Source of the DNA: Shewanella psychrotolerans
GTDB taxonomy: Bacteria; Pseudomonadota; Gammaproteobacteria; Enterobacterales; Shewanellaceae
NCBI RefSeq assembly: GCF_019457595.1
Contig: NZ_CP080419.1
Span: 992,001 to 1,056,000, forward strand
Reading direction: 5' to 3'
Length of the DNA: 64,000 nucleotides
Part shown: one piece after another, positions 55,088 through 63,744 of the stretch
Numbering within the stretch: the first letter of the stretch is position 1
How the letters are laid out: each line of letters begins with the position of its first letter
Position numbers and translations under genes: made by a program
Notes under the pieces: generated by a model
The model's input: the letters and a program-made list of their open reading frames with translations, nothing else
The model's database searches: none
What the model was told of the DNA's origin: nothing

Positions 55088-55099
55088 TTTTACCTCAGA

Positions 55100-55112
55100 T
55101 GAATTTTGCTCA
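55100..55112. promoter_or_regulatory. MetR-like site near metR
   Basis: TGAATTTTGCTCA fits TGAA-N5-TTCA with one mismatch; another (TGAA-ATCAA-TTCG) lies at 55122-55134. Confidence 0.55.
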
Positions 55113-55160
55113 TGTTGTGCCTGAAATCAATTCGGTTGCGAAACGACAGGTTAACACAAT

Positions 55161-55184
55161 AAACTTCTAGACGTCCAGACGCCT
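55161..55184. promoter_or_regulatory. MetJ-like operator for metE
   Basis: Three consecutive 8-mers, AAACTTCT, AGACGTCC and AGACGCCT, approximate the tandem met box AGACGTCT (mismatches 3, 1, 1 by eye). Confidence 0.75.
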
Positions 55185-55236
55185 ACTTGTGGTTGTGTCA
55201 TTTAATATCTCTACCACTTGCTTGCTGTCCTAACTG

Positions 55237-55249
55237 TGAATTCAGCTCA
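55237..55249. promoter_or_regulatory. MetR-like site near metE
   Basis: TGAATTCAGCTCA fits TGAA-N5-TTCA with one mismatch and lies 22 bp before the metE start codon. Confidence 0.55.
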
Positions 55250-55271
55250 TTTCAAATAAGGGGTATAAAAT

Positions 55272-57551
55272 ATGGAATCAATAAACATTGCTTCGCTAGG
55301 TTTTCCAAGGATTGGTCGTCAACGTGAGCTTAAGTTTGCGCTAGAAAAGTATTGGCGCGGAGAAATTACTCCTACAGCACTTGAAGATGTTGCCAGCTTA
55401 CTCCGTCAAACGCACTGGGAGTGGCAGGCACAAGCGGGCGTTACTCATCTGCCTGTGGGGGATTTTGCCTATTACGATCAAGTATTAACCCTCAGTGCCA
55501 CCATTAATGCGATTCCTGAACGCCATCGTGACGGCGATAAGGTCGATTTAGATACCCTATTTAGAGTGGCTCGTGGACGAGCGCCAACAGGGACGGCCAC
55601 CACGGCTTCGCAGATGAAGAAATATTTCAATACTAACTACCACTATATCGTGCCAGAGTTGAGCCAAGATCAAACTTTTAAGATCGCCTTCGACCAGATT
55701 TTTAATGAGGTTGAGCAAGCAAAAGCCTTAGGGTATCAGCCAAAACCAGTGATCTTGGGGCCATTGTCTTATCTCCACTTAGCAAAGTGTAGCGGGCAAG
55801 AATTTGATAAATTGAGTTTATTGCCTCAACTTATTGAAGTATATCAGGCCATTCTTGAGCGCTTTGTCGAGCAGGGGGTTACTTGGGTTCAATTAGATGA
55901 ACCTATTTTAGCGTTAGAGCTGGATGAAGATTGGCGAGCACCGTTCGCCGATACCTACAAAGCGCTAAATGGCACCGATGTAAAACTATTACTGGCAACC
56001 TATTATGGCTCGGTCGAACACCATCATGAGCTTATTAGTGATTTGGATGTTGCTGGATTACATCTTGATCTGGTGAGTGCACCTGAGCAATTGTCAGCGT
56101 TTGCAGCAAGCTTAAAGCCTGAACAAGTGCTAAGCCTCGGAGTGATCAATGGTCGCAATGTGTGGGCGGCAGAGCTTGATAATATAGCTAAGCAGCTTAC
56201 GCCAGTGGTTGCCGATTATGGTGAACAGATTTGGCTAGCACCGTCTTGTTCACTATTGCACACTCCCGTCGATCTTGATGTGGAGTCTGAGCTTGAACCA
56301 TTTTTGCGCCAACAATTGAGTTTTGCTAAACAGAAATTAGAAGAACTTCACCAATTACAAACGCTGTTAGTCGAGCCCGATTCTGTTGCATCTCAAGCGA
56401 TCGTTACCCACTGTGTTCAAAGGCGCACCGCGAGAAAAAATGCGGCTAATAGCCAAGTGAATGCTCGGGTGGATGCGTTAACTAGTGTGGACTTTGAGCG
56501 TCAAAGTGGATTTGCCTTGCGTCAAGTTAAGCAACAAGAGCGTTTCCGTTTACCTTTGCTACCCACTACAACAATCGGGTCATTTCCACAGACTCCTGCA
56601 ATACGAGGACTTAGAAACCGCTGGCGCAAAGGGGAGCTGACCTATGCTGCTTATAATGAACAATTACAAGCGGTAACGCGAGACAGTATTTCTCGGCAGC
56701 AAAAGTTAGGCATCGATGTGTTAGTCCACGGTGAAGCCGAACGTAACGACATGGTGGAATATTTTGGTGAGCAGTTAGATGGCGTCGGGTTTACCCAATT
56801 TGGCTGGGTACAAAGTTATGGCTCGCGTTGTGTTAAGCCACCGCTGATCTACGGTGATGTGTCGCGCCCGCAACCTATGACGCTCGATTGGGCAACATAT
56901 GCCCAGAGCCTAACAGATAAGCCTGTAAAAGGGATGTTGACGGGGCCTGTCACTATTTTACATTGGTCGTTTGCCCGTGAAGATATTAGTCGTCAGCAGA
57001 TCGCAAATCAGATCGCATTGGCTATTCGTGATGAGGTAGTTGATCTGCAAAATGCTGGCATTGGTATTATTCAGATCGATGAGCCCGCATTTCGTGAGGG
57101 CTTACCGCTAAAAGAGTCGCAATGGCAAAATTATTTAGACTGGGCGGTCAATGCATTTAAACTGAGCGCGGCGGGTGTTGAAGATGATACTCAGATCCAT
57201 ACACACATGTGTTACAGCGAGTTTAATGCCACAATCGCTTCAATAGCAGCGATGGATGCCGATGTGATCACCATTGAGACGTCCCGCTCTAATATGGAGT
57301 TACTTAATGCCTTTGAAGACTTTGAGTATCCAAATGAGATCGGTCCTGGAGTGTATGACATTCATAGTCCTAACATCCCAAGTGTTGAGCAGATGGTTGC
57401 GCTTATCGATAAGGCAGCGACTAAGATTCCAGTTCGTCAGCTATGGGTCAATCCAGATTGTGGATTAAAGACTAGGACGTGGGATGAGGTAGAGCCTGCA
57501 CTACAAAACATGGTGAAGGCCACTAAGGAGCTGAGAAGACGCCTTGGGTAA
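55272..57551 (+). CDS. metE: Cobalamin-independent methionine synthase
   Basis: 759 residues, full length. It methylates homocysteine using methyltetrahydropteroyl-triglutamate without B12. The N-terminal half begins ASLGFPRIGRQRELKFALEK, and the C-terminal catalytic half has TTTIGSFPQTPAIRGLR, DVLVHGEAERNDMVEYFGEQ, the zinc ligands in IHTHMCYSEF, and NPDCGLKTRTW with the zinc Cys. Controlled by MetR (divergent gene) and MetJ-like boxes. Confidence 0.97.
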   Translation: MESINIASLGFPRIGRQRELKFALEKYWRGEITPTALEDVASLLRQTHWEWQAQAGVTHLPVGDFAYYDQVLTLSATINAIPERHRDGDKVDLDTLFRVARGRAPTGTATTASQMKKYFNTNYHYIVPELSQDQTFKIAFDQIFNEVEQAKALGYQPKPVILGPLSYLHLAKCSGQEFDKLSLLPQLIEVYQAILERFVEQGVTWVQLDEPILALELDEDWRAPFADTYKALNGTDVKLLLATYYGSVEHHHELISDLDVAGLHLDLVSAPEQLSAFAASLKPEQVLSLGVINGRNVWAAELDNIAKQLTPVVADYGEQIWLAPSCSLLHTPVDLDVESELEPFLRQQLSFAKQKLEELHQLQTLLVEPDSVASQAIVTHCVQRRTARKNAANSQVNARVDALTSVDFERQSGFALRQVKQQERFRLPLLPTTTIGSFPQTPAIRGLRNRWRKGELTYAAYNEQLQAVTRDSISRQQKLGIDVLVHGEAERNDMVEYFGEQLDGVGFTQFGWVQSYGSRCVKPPLIYGDVSRPQPMTLDWATYAQSLTDKPVKGMLTGPVTILHWSFAREDISRQQIANQIALAIRDEVVDLQNAGIGIIQIDEPAFREGLPLKESQWQNYLDWAVNAFKLSAAGVEDDTQIHTHMCYSEFNATIASIAAMDADVITIETSRSNMELLNAFEDFEYPNEIGPGVYDIHSPNIPSVEQMVALIDKAATKIPVRQLWVNPDCGLKTRTWDEVEPALQNMVKATKELRRRLG

Positions 57552-57584
57552 TGACTCTGGCGACTCTTTGCCTTTAGATTAAGT

Positions 57585-57612
57585 GGGTGGCCAGATCTCT
57601 GGCCGCCCTTTG
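57585..57612 (+). terminator. Terminator after metE
   Basis: GGGTGGCCAGA / TCTGGCCGCCC (one G-T pair) with a short centre and a following TTTG run. Confidence 0.75.
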
Positions 57613-57627
57613 TCTTTTGAATCTTGG

Positions 57628-59169
57628 TTATCGTGTGTTATTGCTAGCAGCACTGAGGTTCGCGGCGATCTCGGCTCGTCGCTCATCGAGTCGCTGCTCA
57701 AACAGTGCCTGCTCGGCCTCGCTAAAGCCTTGCTTGAGGCTGGCTAAGCTAATCTCCATCTCACCGGTGGGCAGAAAATAGAACTCATCTTCTAAGGCTA
57801 TCTGCGCCCAGATGGCGGCATCGACCCTTTGTCCCAGCTCTGTGCAGGCCTGATGTAGAGGTTCCAGCGCTAGGTTTTCACCTGTGAGAACTGCGCGCTC
57901 CAGATAAGGGATTGCTTCTCTCGGGTGGCATCGCCCTCTATCATCTTCATGGAGCAGACGTTGCCCATGGGTAACGTCTATGCTGGCCTGCTGAGATAGG
58001 CTTATCGGGTGCAGGGTCAGAAATTGCTGATACAGGCTGTCCGCCTGCTCCTTCTCATGTTCACCCATCTTGGTACTTAAATCCTTGACCCGCGCCAAGT
58101 GGTAGGGTGCTGGATCGATGGCCGCTAAGCGATAATAAGATAGGGCCGTAGGTAGATGGCAGCGGGTGCCCAGTCCATCTTCATGGGCCTTGCCCAGGAG
58201 GAAGAGGGCGTCTGTCCACCACTGCTCGGCCAGAGGCGTCAGCAGGGCGATCGCCTCAATGTGGCTGTCGCGGTCAAGTTTATGATTGAGTAGCAGCTCG
58301 CCCAAGTGGTAGGTAGCGCTGTCATTATCCATGGCGATGGCTTGTCGCAGACACTCCTCCGCCTTGGGGATATCCTGAGGTAGCTCTTTGCCTTGCTGAT
58401 AGAGGCGGGCCAGCTCGATGAGGGCAAAGTCATTATCTTGGGCCAGTTCGCGCATCAAACGCTCGGCTTCACTGGGATCGGCAGGGCCGCCTTCACCGCT
58501 AAGTAGCATTCTCGCCAGCAGACTCTTGGCGCTGGTATCGCTATCAATAATCTTTTGTAGCAGTGCTCTGGCCTTGGCGGGGTCAGGCTCGCCATGGCGC
58601 GGTGAGAGCCAGAGGTTGGCGAGATCGTACTTTGCTTCAACCTCTCCCGCCTCAGCGGCCTGGGTCAGGTAATGCAGTGCCTGAATACCCTCAGGGTCGA
58701 GTAGCGGACTCTCCTGATAGAGCTTACCAAGTTCTGCCTGATGCTGGCTATTGCCCTGGTCAGCACCGGGTTTCAACATGGTTTCCAGCTGTGAGCTGTT
58801 GCCTTCCTGGGTGGGGTGAACATTAAATTTCAGCATCTGGCGCTGAAGCTGAGCAAATTGCTCATCGAGTTCGGCAGCTTTTTGAAACCAGTCGTTGGCC
58901 TTGGCCTGGTCAAATAGGTGGGTATCTTCGAGGTTGTAGAGTTCACCGAGGAACTGCGCTGCATGGGCCATTCCCATGGCCACTGCTCGTTCCAGGTAAT
59001 CGATAGCCTGTGCTTCTCGACCGCTGTGCAGCAGCTGGTTTGCGAGAAAAATCACTTGTTCGGGGCCGCCGGTGACTTCGATTGGTTGTTTATTACGCCA
59101 GGTGATGTAGAGCGAAACTAAGGTAACGAACAGCAGGGCTAAGAATATAAATAAAATAACGGTTTGCAT
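57628..59169 (-). CDS. Sel1/TPR-like repeat protein with an N-terminal membrane anchor
   Basis: 513 residues. One N-terminal helix (VILFIFLALLFVTLVSLYIT) is followed by at least six Sel1-like repeats, for example AAQFLGELYNLEDTHLFDQA, AKYDLANLWLSPRHGEPDPA, ALIELARLYQQGKELPQDIP and ATYHLGELLLNHKLDRD. Such repeats scaffold protein contacts, here probably in the periplasm or on the membrane's cytoplasmic face. It is G+C rich (one counted line, 58441-58500, has 40 of 60) compared with metE (27 of 60 at 56041-56100). Confidence 0.85.
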   Translation of the reverse strand: MQTVILFIFLALLFVTLVSLYITWRNKQPIEVTGGPEQVIFLANQLLHSGREAQAIDYLERAVAMGMAHAAQFLGELYNLEDTHLFDQAKANDWFQKAAELDEQFAQLQRQMLKFNVHPTQEGNSSQLETMLKPGADQGNSQHQAELGKLYQESPLLDPEGIQALHYLTQAAEAGEVEAKYDLANLWLSPRHGEPDPAKARALLQKIIDSDTSAKSLLARMLLSGEGGPADPSEAERLMRELAQDNDFALIELARLYQQGKELPQDIPKAEECLRQAIAMDNDSATYHLGELLLNHKLDRDSHIEAIALLTPLAEQWWTDALFLLGKAHEDGLGTRCHLPTALSYYRLAAIDPAPYHLARVKDLSTKMGEHEKEQADSLYQQFLTLHPISLSQQASIDVTHGQRLLHEDDRGRCHPREAIPYLERAVLTGENLALEPLHQACTELGQRVDAAIWAQIALEDEFYFLPTGEMEISLASLKQGFSEAEQALFEQRLDERRAEIAANLSAASNNTR

Positions 59170-59322
59170 TGTGATCCTTCACATTGTCTATGGCTGACAT
59201 GAGACGAGCGTTGAACTTGGGCTATGGGTTGCCCTAAGAGCTTAGGCGGCAAGTGTGCACTTTTTTATCTTGTTAAACAAGTCTTTACTAGATATGGATT
59301 TGTTTTGATTTTAAGAGGCTTG

Positions 59323-59349
59323 GCCCGCCTCTTCTTAGAGGAGGCGGGC
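59323..59349. terminator. G+C-rich hairpin after the CDGSH-glutamate synthase gene
   Basis: GCCCGCCTC / GAGGCGGGC with a 9-base loop, 22 bp after the minus-strand stop. No T run follows, so termination is uncertain. Confidence 0.5.
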
Positions 59350-59371
59350 TGTGAAGGTGTTGCCTATGGCT

Positions 59372-60925
59372 TTAAATCTGTGTCACGCCAGCGTAGGGGA
59401 TGCCGGAGAGCTTGGCCATCTCGCTGTGCCAGGTGGCCAGATCATCTAAGTTGAACTGGCTTAGCTTATGGTGACCACAAGCTCTGGCCATCACCTGCAT
59501 CAGCTCGGTAGAGGCAGCCATAAAGTTAGCCAGTTGCTGGGCCGATTTGTCGATATTGAGCCGCTGACGCAGATCGGCGTTTTGGGTGGCGATACCAGCG
59601 GGACAGTTATTGGTATTACAGATCCGGGCAGCCACGCAGCCGATCGCCTGCATGGCACTATTGGCCAGGGCGACGCCGTCGGCACCTAGTGCCATCGCTT
59701 TAACAAAGTCCATGGGTAATCTGAGCCCGCCTGTGATGATGAGCGTCACCCGGCCACTGGCGCCCTGCTGGTCGAGATAACGCCGGGCCCGCGCCAAGGC
59801 TGGAATGGTGGGTACACTGATGTGATCGCGAAAAATCTGCGGCGCTGCGCCCGTACCGCCGCCTCGTCCATCGAGTATGATGTAGTCGGCACTGGCATCT
59901 AGGGCAAACTGAATATCCCGTTCGATATGATTGGCGCTCAGCTTAAAGCCGATAGGCACGCCGCCGCTGAGTTCCCGCACCCTGTCGGCGAAGCGTTTAA
60001 AATCGGCCACTGAGTTGAGGTCTTTGAACCTAGGGGGCGAGATGGCGTCCTGACCCGCGGGAATACCGCGGATTTCGGCGATCTTGCCTTGATTCTTGCT
60101 GCCCGGTAGGTGACCGCCTGTGCCTGTCTTGGCTCCTTGTCCTCCCTTGAAGTGAAACGCCTGTATCTTACTCATCAAGGCTTCCTGATAGCCAAATTGG
60201 GCGCTGGCCAGCTCATAGAAGTAGCGCGAATTGGCCGCCTGCTCCTCGGGCAGCATGCCACCTTCACCAGAGCAGATCCCTGTGCCCGCCAGCTCGGCAC
60301 CCTTGGCCAGGGCAACTTTTGCCTCCTGCGAAAGTGCGCCGAAGCTCATGTCTGACACCAATAGGGGGATCTTGAGTCGCAGGGGCTTTCGTGCCTCGGG
60401 CCCAATAATCAGCTCAGTGTCTACCGCTTCTTCTTCAAACAGTGGTTTGCTGGCCATCTGGGCCGTCATGATCTGAATCTCATCCCAGCTGGGGAGCTGA
60501 CATCTGGGCACCCCCATAGCGACCATAGGGCCGTGGTGTCCTAGACTTTTCAGTCCCTCTCTGGCCAGTTGATGGATGAGTTCGACGCTGGGCTCCTCTT
60601 TTGTCGCTGCGGCCTTGGGCGGTTTATCAGCATCATCTTTGGCGATGGCCTCTCGGCCAGGGCCCTCTTTACCCACCTGCTCTGAATTAAACTGCTTATG
60701 GGTGCCATCGCAGTATGGGGCGTTGCCTGTGTGTTTACAGGCGCACAAGTAGGCTTCGCCACTTTCCTCGGCGGTAAAGGCTTTGGGGGTTAATCCCGTA
60801 TCCTTATGGGAACCATCGCAAAAGGGCTGACTGTTTGAGCGACCACAGACGCAAAAATAGTATTCTTTTCCTTTGGTTAACTCGACTTTCTTAGGTTTGT
60901 TATCGGCGATGACAGGTTTTGTCAT
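59372..60925 (-). CDS. Glutamate synthase-like FMN protein with two N-terminal CDGSH iron-sulfur domains
   Basis: 517 residues. Two CDGSH units open it: CVCGRSNSQPFCDGSH (about 25-40) and CACKHTGNAPYCDGTH (about 61-76), each able to hold a 2Fe-2S cluster. A charged linker leads to a GltS-type FMN barrel (about 150-490) with VSDMSFGALSQEAKVALAKG, GGQGAKTGTGGHLPG, IILDGRGGGTGAAPQ and CNTNNCPAGIATQ. There is no glutaminase domain, so it is not a full glutamate synthase. Its substrate is unknown. The ATG follows AAGGATCTCCC. Confidence 0.88.
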   Translation of the reverse strand: MTKPVIADNKPKKVELTKGKEYYFCVCGRSNSQPFCDGSHKDTGLTPKAFTAEESGEAYLCACKHTGNAPYCDGTHKQFNSEQVGKEGPGREAIAKDDADKPPKAAATKEEPSVELIHQLAREGLKSLGHHGPMVAMGVPRCQLPSWDEIQIMTAQMASKPLFEEEAVDTELIIGPEARKPLRLKIPLLVSDMSFGALSQEAKVALAKGAELAGTGICSGEGGMLPEEQAANSRYFYELASAQFGYQEALMSKIQAFHFKGGQGAKTGTGGHLPGSKNQGKIAEIRGIPAGQDAISPPRFKDLNSVADFKRFADRVRELSGGVPIGFKLSANHIERDIQFALDASADYIILDGRGGGTGAAPQIFRDHISVPTIPALARARRYLDQQGASGRVTLIITGGLRLPMDFVKAMALGADGVALANSAMQAIGCVAARICNTNNCPAGIATQNADLRQRLNIDKSAQQLANFMAASTELMQVMARACGHHKLSQFNLDDLATWHSEMAKLSGIPYAGVTQI

Positions 60926-61135
60926 GGGAGATCCTTAAAGCGCAGTTGAGCAAGTTTATCTTCTAGTCTAGGTGCTTTTGTGACTCATTGCCGCCACGAC
61001 TGTTTTTGTGGGAGCGCTCAGGGTGTTGACCCGACGCGCCGAAAAATTCACACTCAACTGAATCCATTTGGCTTCAACTTAGGTCTTATAACTGGCGATG
61101 AAGCGATATCTGGGCGCAGGCGAAAGGAGAACAAG

Positions 61136-61744
61136 GTGACAGGACGAGCAAAGAAGATGGCAACAGAGTATGCCTATGAGAGTGGGTTGGATCGGCGGGC
61201 GTTTCTTGCCCGTAGCGGCGCACTGGCGTTCTTGTTAACGGCGAAACCCCAGTTTAGCTGGGCGGATGATGAGAGCTTTTCACTCGCCACTCGGCCGCAA
61301 GATTTTGACGTGATCAACCGCGCCATCATAGAGAGCGTGCAATTGCATCTGTTTCCCGATGATGGTGATGGTCCATCGGCCAAGGATCTCAATGCCTATA
61401 GCTATCTTTTATGGGCCATGGAAGATCCGGATAATCGCGCCGATGACGATAGGCAGTTTGTTTTACAGGGGGCTGCCTGGTTAGAGGACCTGGCCGACAC
61501 TGAGCTGAAACGCAGTTTTTTGGTACTGAGCTGGGATGAGCAGGAGGCGATGCTAGCACGTATCGCCAAGAGCCGCGCCGGTGAAAACTGGCTCTCCTTG
61601 CTGCTCTACTACCTGATTGAGGCGCTGACCCTAGACCCAGTTTATGGTGGCAATCCCGATCAGATGGGTTGGCGCTGGCTTGAGCATCAACCTGGTTTTC
61701 CACGCCCGGTACCGGGTAAGACCTATCTCGATTTTCAATCTTAG
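61136..61744 (+). CDS. Tat-exported gluconate 2-dehydrogenase subunit 3-like protein
   Basis: 202 residues from a GTG at 61136 that follows AAAGGAGAACAAG; the frame is open from 60980. The Tat signal is LDRRAFLARSGALAFLLTAK. The mature part (RAIIESVQLHLFPDDGDGPS, WLSLLLYYLIEALTLDPVYG, GGNPDQMGWRWLEH) matches the gluconate_2-dh3 family, small partners of GMC flavoproteins that carry them through Tat. The flavoprotein gene follows 18 bp later. Confidence 0.85.
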   Translation: MTGRAKKMATEYAYESGLDRRAFLARSGALAFLLTAKPQFSWADDESFSLATRPQDFDVINRAIIESVQLHLFPDDGDGPSAKDLNAYSYLLWAMEDPDNRADDDRQFVLQGAAWLEDLADTELKRSFLVLSWDEQEAMLARIAKSRAGENWLSLLLYYLIEALTLDPVYGGNPDQMGWRWLEHQPGFPRPVPGKTYLDFQS

Positions 61745-61762
61745 CTACATTAGGTGACATGT

Positions 61763-63448
61763 ATGTCAAACACGATACCCGCCAATATCAAGCCTCTGTA
61801 TGATCTCTGTATCGTTGGCAGCGGTGCTGGGCCTGTTGCCTACGAGTTAGCTAAGGCTGGATTTTCAGTCGTGGTATTAGAAAAGGGTAAATGGTTTACC
61901 GAAGAGGATTTTGTTAAAGATGAGCAGCTAGCACGTCATCGAGTATTTCGTTCTCAATATGAAGATGAGCGCCATGTGCTTGAAGAGCCGACTGGCGATG
62001 GGCAATGGTCGAGTGATATGACCGCTCAGTTTTGGGGCGGAAATATTGTCGGTGGTGCCTCTAACTTTATGAGCGGCTATTTTCATCGTCTTAAGCCACA
62101 GGATTTTGCGTTAGTGTCGACGTTCGGTGCGATTGAGGGGGCTAATACTGTCGATTGGCCGATAAGCTATGCTGAATTCGAGCCCTATTATGCCAAGGTG
62201 GAGCGGATTGTTGGTGTTAGCGGTAAAGTGGTGAAGCATCCCTATTTAGAGCCGCGTTCGACACCAGATTACCCATTGCCACCCACGGCCGAACATCCTA
62301 TTGCCGCTAAATTTGATTTAGCGTGTAAATCTCTAAAATTACACCCTTTACCTATGGCGCGCGGTATTCTATCTGTACCATTTTATGGTCGTAAAAGCTG
62401 TGAGTATTCTGGCTATTGTGGCAGTTATGGTTGTCACTCTGGTGCAAAGGCGAGCTCTCGTGCGGCGCTGTTAAATGATGCTGTGGCAACGGGGCGCTGT
62501 AAAATAGTGACGCAAGCTAAAGTGTATCGGCTAAACACCAATGGGGCTGGTGAGGTCAGTAGTGCGAGTTATTTCGATGCAAGGGGTAAGAGTATAGATA
62601 TTTCTGCTCGATTGTTTGTGGTGGCTTGTTACTCGATCGAAAGTGCGAGGCTACTGCTAGCCAGTAAAGGGGGGAAGCATCCCAATGGTATCGGTAATCG
62701 TTATGATCAAGTCGGTAAAAATTTACATTGCTGCGCCGGTGGCACAGGTCATGGGGTATTTAAGTTAGATAGATTAGCGCCTGACGTTGCCGGCGGATTG
62801 AAAATAAGAGGTCCATTTTTCAATCGCGCCCTACAGGATTGGTATGTGATTGATGACAAAGCGGTGTTCGATAAGCCGGTGAAGGGCGGCACTTTAGATT
62901 TTGTGTTCGATCCGCCTTCGCCGACCAGCGAGGCTAATGGACTCAAGTGGCAGGAGGGCAACCTCTTGTGGGGCACGCCGCTTAAGCAGAAGATCAAGGC
63001 GCATTTCACCCAGTCGCGGGATTTTAAATTTGAGGTTTTCTGTGATTGGCTGACCAATGATGATTGTTACGTCACTCTGGACGATGAAGAGCAAGACAAG
63101 TGGGGGCAGCCAGTGGCCAAGGTGCGCGCCGGTTTTCATCCCCATGATCTTAAGGTGGCGCAGTATTTAGTTGATCGGGGTGTTGAGGTGATGAAGGCGA
63201 TGGGCGCCGATGAAGCCTGGGGGAATGTGTTTACGTCGCCCACATCTAATTTAGTTGCTGGAGGCTGCCGCTTTGGTCACGATCCCAAAACATCGGTACT
63301 AGATAAAAACTGCCGCGTACATGATTGCGCTAATCTCTATATCAGCGATGGTTCATTTATGCCTAATGGTGGCTCAGTTACCCCAACTTTAACCATATAC
63401 GCTAATGCATTTCGAGTGGCCGATAAGCTGATTGAGCACTTAGGCTAA
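61763..63448 (+). CDS. GMC-family FAD oxidoreductase (gluconate/glucose dehydrogenase-like large subunit)
   Basis: 561 residues from the ATG at 61763 behind AGGTGACATGT. The FAD dinucleotide fold is LCIVGSGAGPVAYELAKAGF, followed by QFWGGNIVGGASNFMSGYFH, a Cys-rich ...RKSCEYSGYCGSYGCHSGAK segment, and the C-terminal VAGGCRFGHDPKTSVLD and DGSFMPNGGSVTPTLTIYAN. It partners with the Tat subunit encoded upstream and oxidises a sugar or alcohol in the periplasm. The cytochrome subunit usual for such complexes is not beside it. Confidence 0.88.
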   Translation: MSNTIPANIKPLYDLCIVGSGAGPVAYELAKAGFSVVVLEKGKWFTEEDFVKDEQLARHRVFRSQYEDERHVLEEPTGDGQWSSDMTAQFWGGNIVGGASNFMSGYFHRLKPQDFALVSTFGAIEGANTVDWPISYAEFEPYYAKVERIVGVSGKVVKHPYLEPRSTPDYPLPPTAEHPIAAKFDLACKSLKLHPLPMARGILSVPFYGRKSCEYSGYCGSYGCHSGAKASSRAALLNDAVATGRCKIVTQAKVYRLNTNGAGEVSSASYFDARGKSIDISARLFVVACYSIESARLLLASKGGKHPNGIGNRYDQVGKNLHCCAGGTGHGVFKLDRLAPDVAGGLKIRGPFFNRALQDWYVIDDKAVFDKPVKGGTLDFVFDPPSPTSEANGLKWQEGNLLWGTPLKQKIKAHFTQSRDFKFEVFCDWLTNDDCYVTLDDEEQDKWGQPVAKVRAGFHPHDLKVAQYLVDRGVEVMKAMGADEAWGNVFTSPTSNLVAGGCRFGHDPKTSVLDKNCRVHDCANLYISDGSFMPNGGSVTPTLTIYANAFRVADKLIEHLG

Positions 63449-63520
63449 TAAAGGTTAAATCGAAGGCCAAAATCCTTCCTATACTCAAGTTGATGAAATT
63501 ATTAACTTGGGATAATCACT

Positions 63521-63724
63521 ATGAGTCATACCTACAAAATTATTGAACTTGTCGGTTCTTCGCCTATTAGCTCCGATGAAGCGATTAAAAACGCTATCGC
63601 GGAGGCTAGTCAGTCACTGCATCATCTGCGCTGGTTTCAAGTGGTGGAAACCCGCGGCCATCTGGAAGAGGGGCTTATTGCTCATTGGCAAGTAACAGTA
63701 AAAGTTGGGTTTACCTTAGATTAG
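63521..63724 (+). CDS. Dodecin
   Basis: 67 residues, the family length. [20 protein letters not shown], then [19 protein letters not shown] with the Trp that stacks on flavin, and [17 protein letters not shown]. It forms a dodecamer that stores or buffers flavins. It could support the FAD enzymes next to it. Confidence 0.93.
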   Translation: MSHTYKIIELVGSSPISSDEAIKNAIAEASQSLHHLRWFQVVETRGHLEEGLIAHWQVTVKVGFTLD

Positions 63725-63744
63725 CGGGCTTGTATGGATTGGCA

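Noticed and set aside
58239..58826. Overlapping open frames on both strands inside the Sel1 gene
   Set aside because: High G+C leaves few stops in the other frames; the Sel1 repeats establish the real frame.
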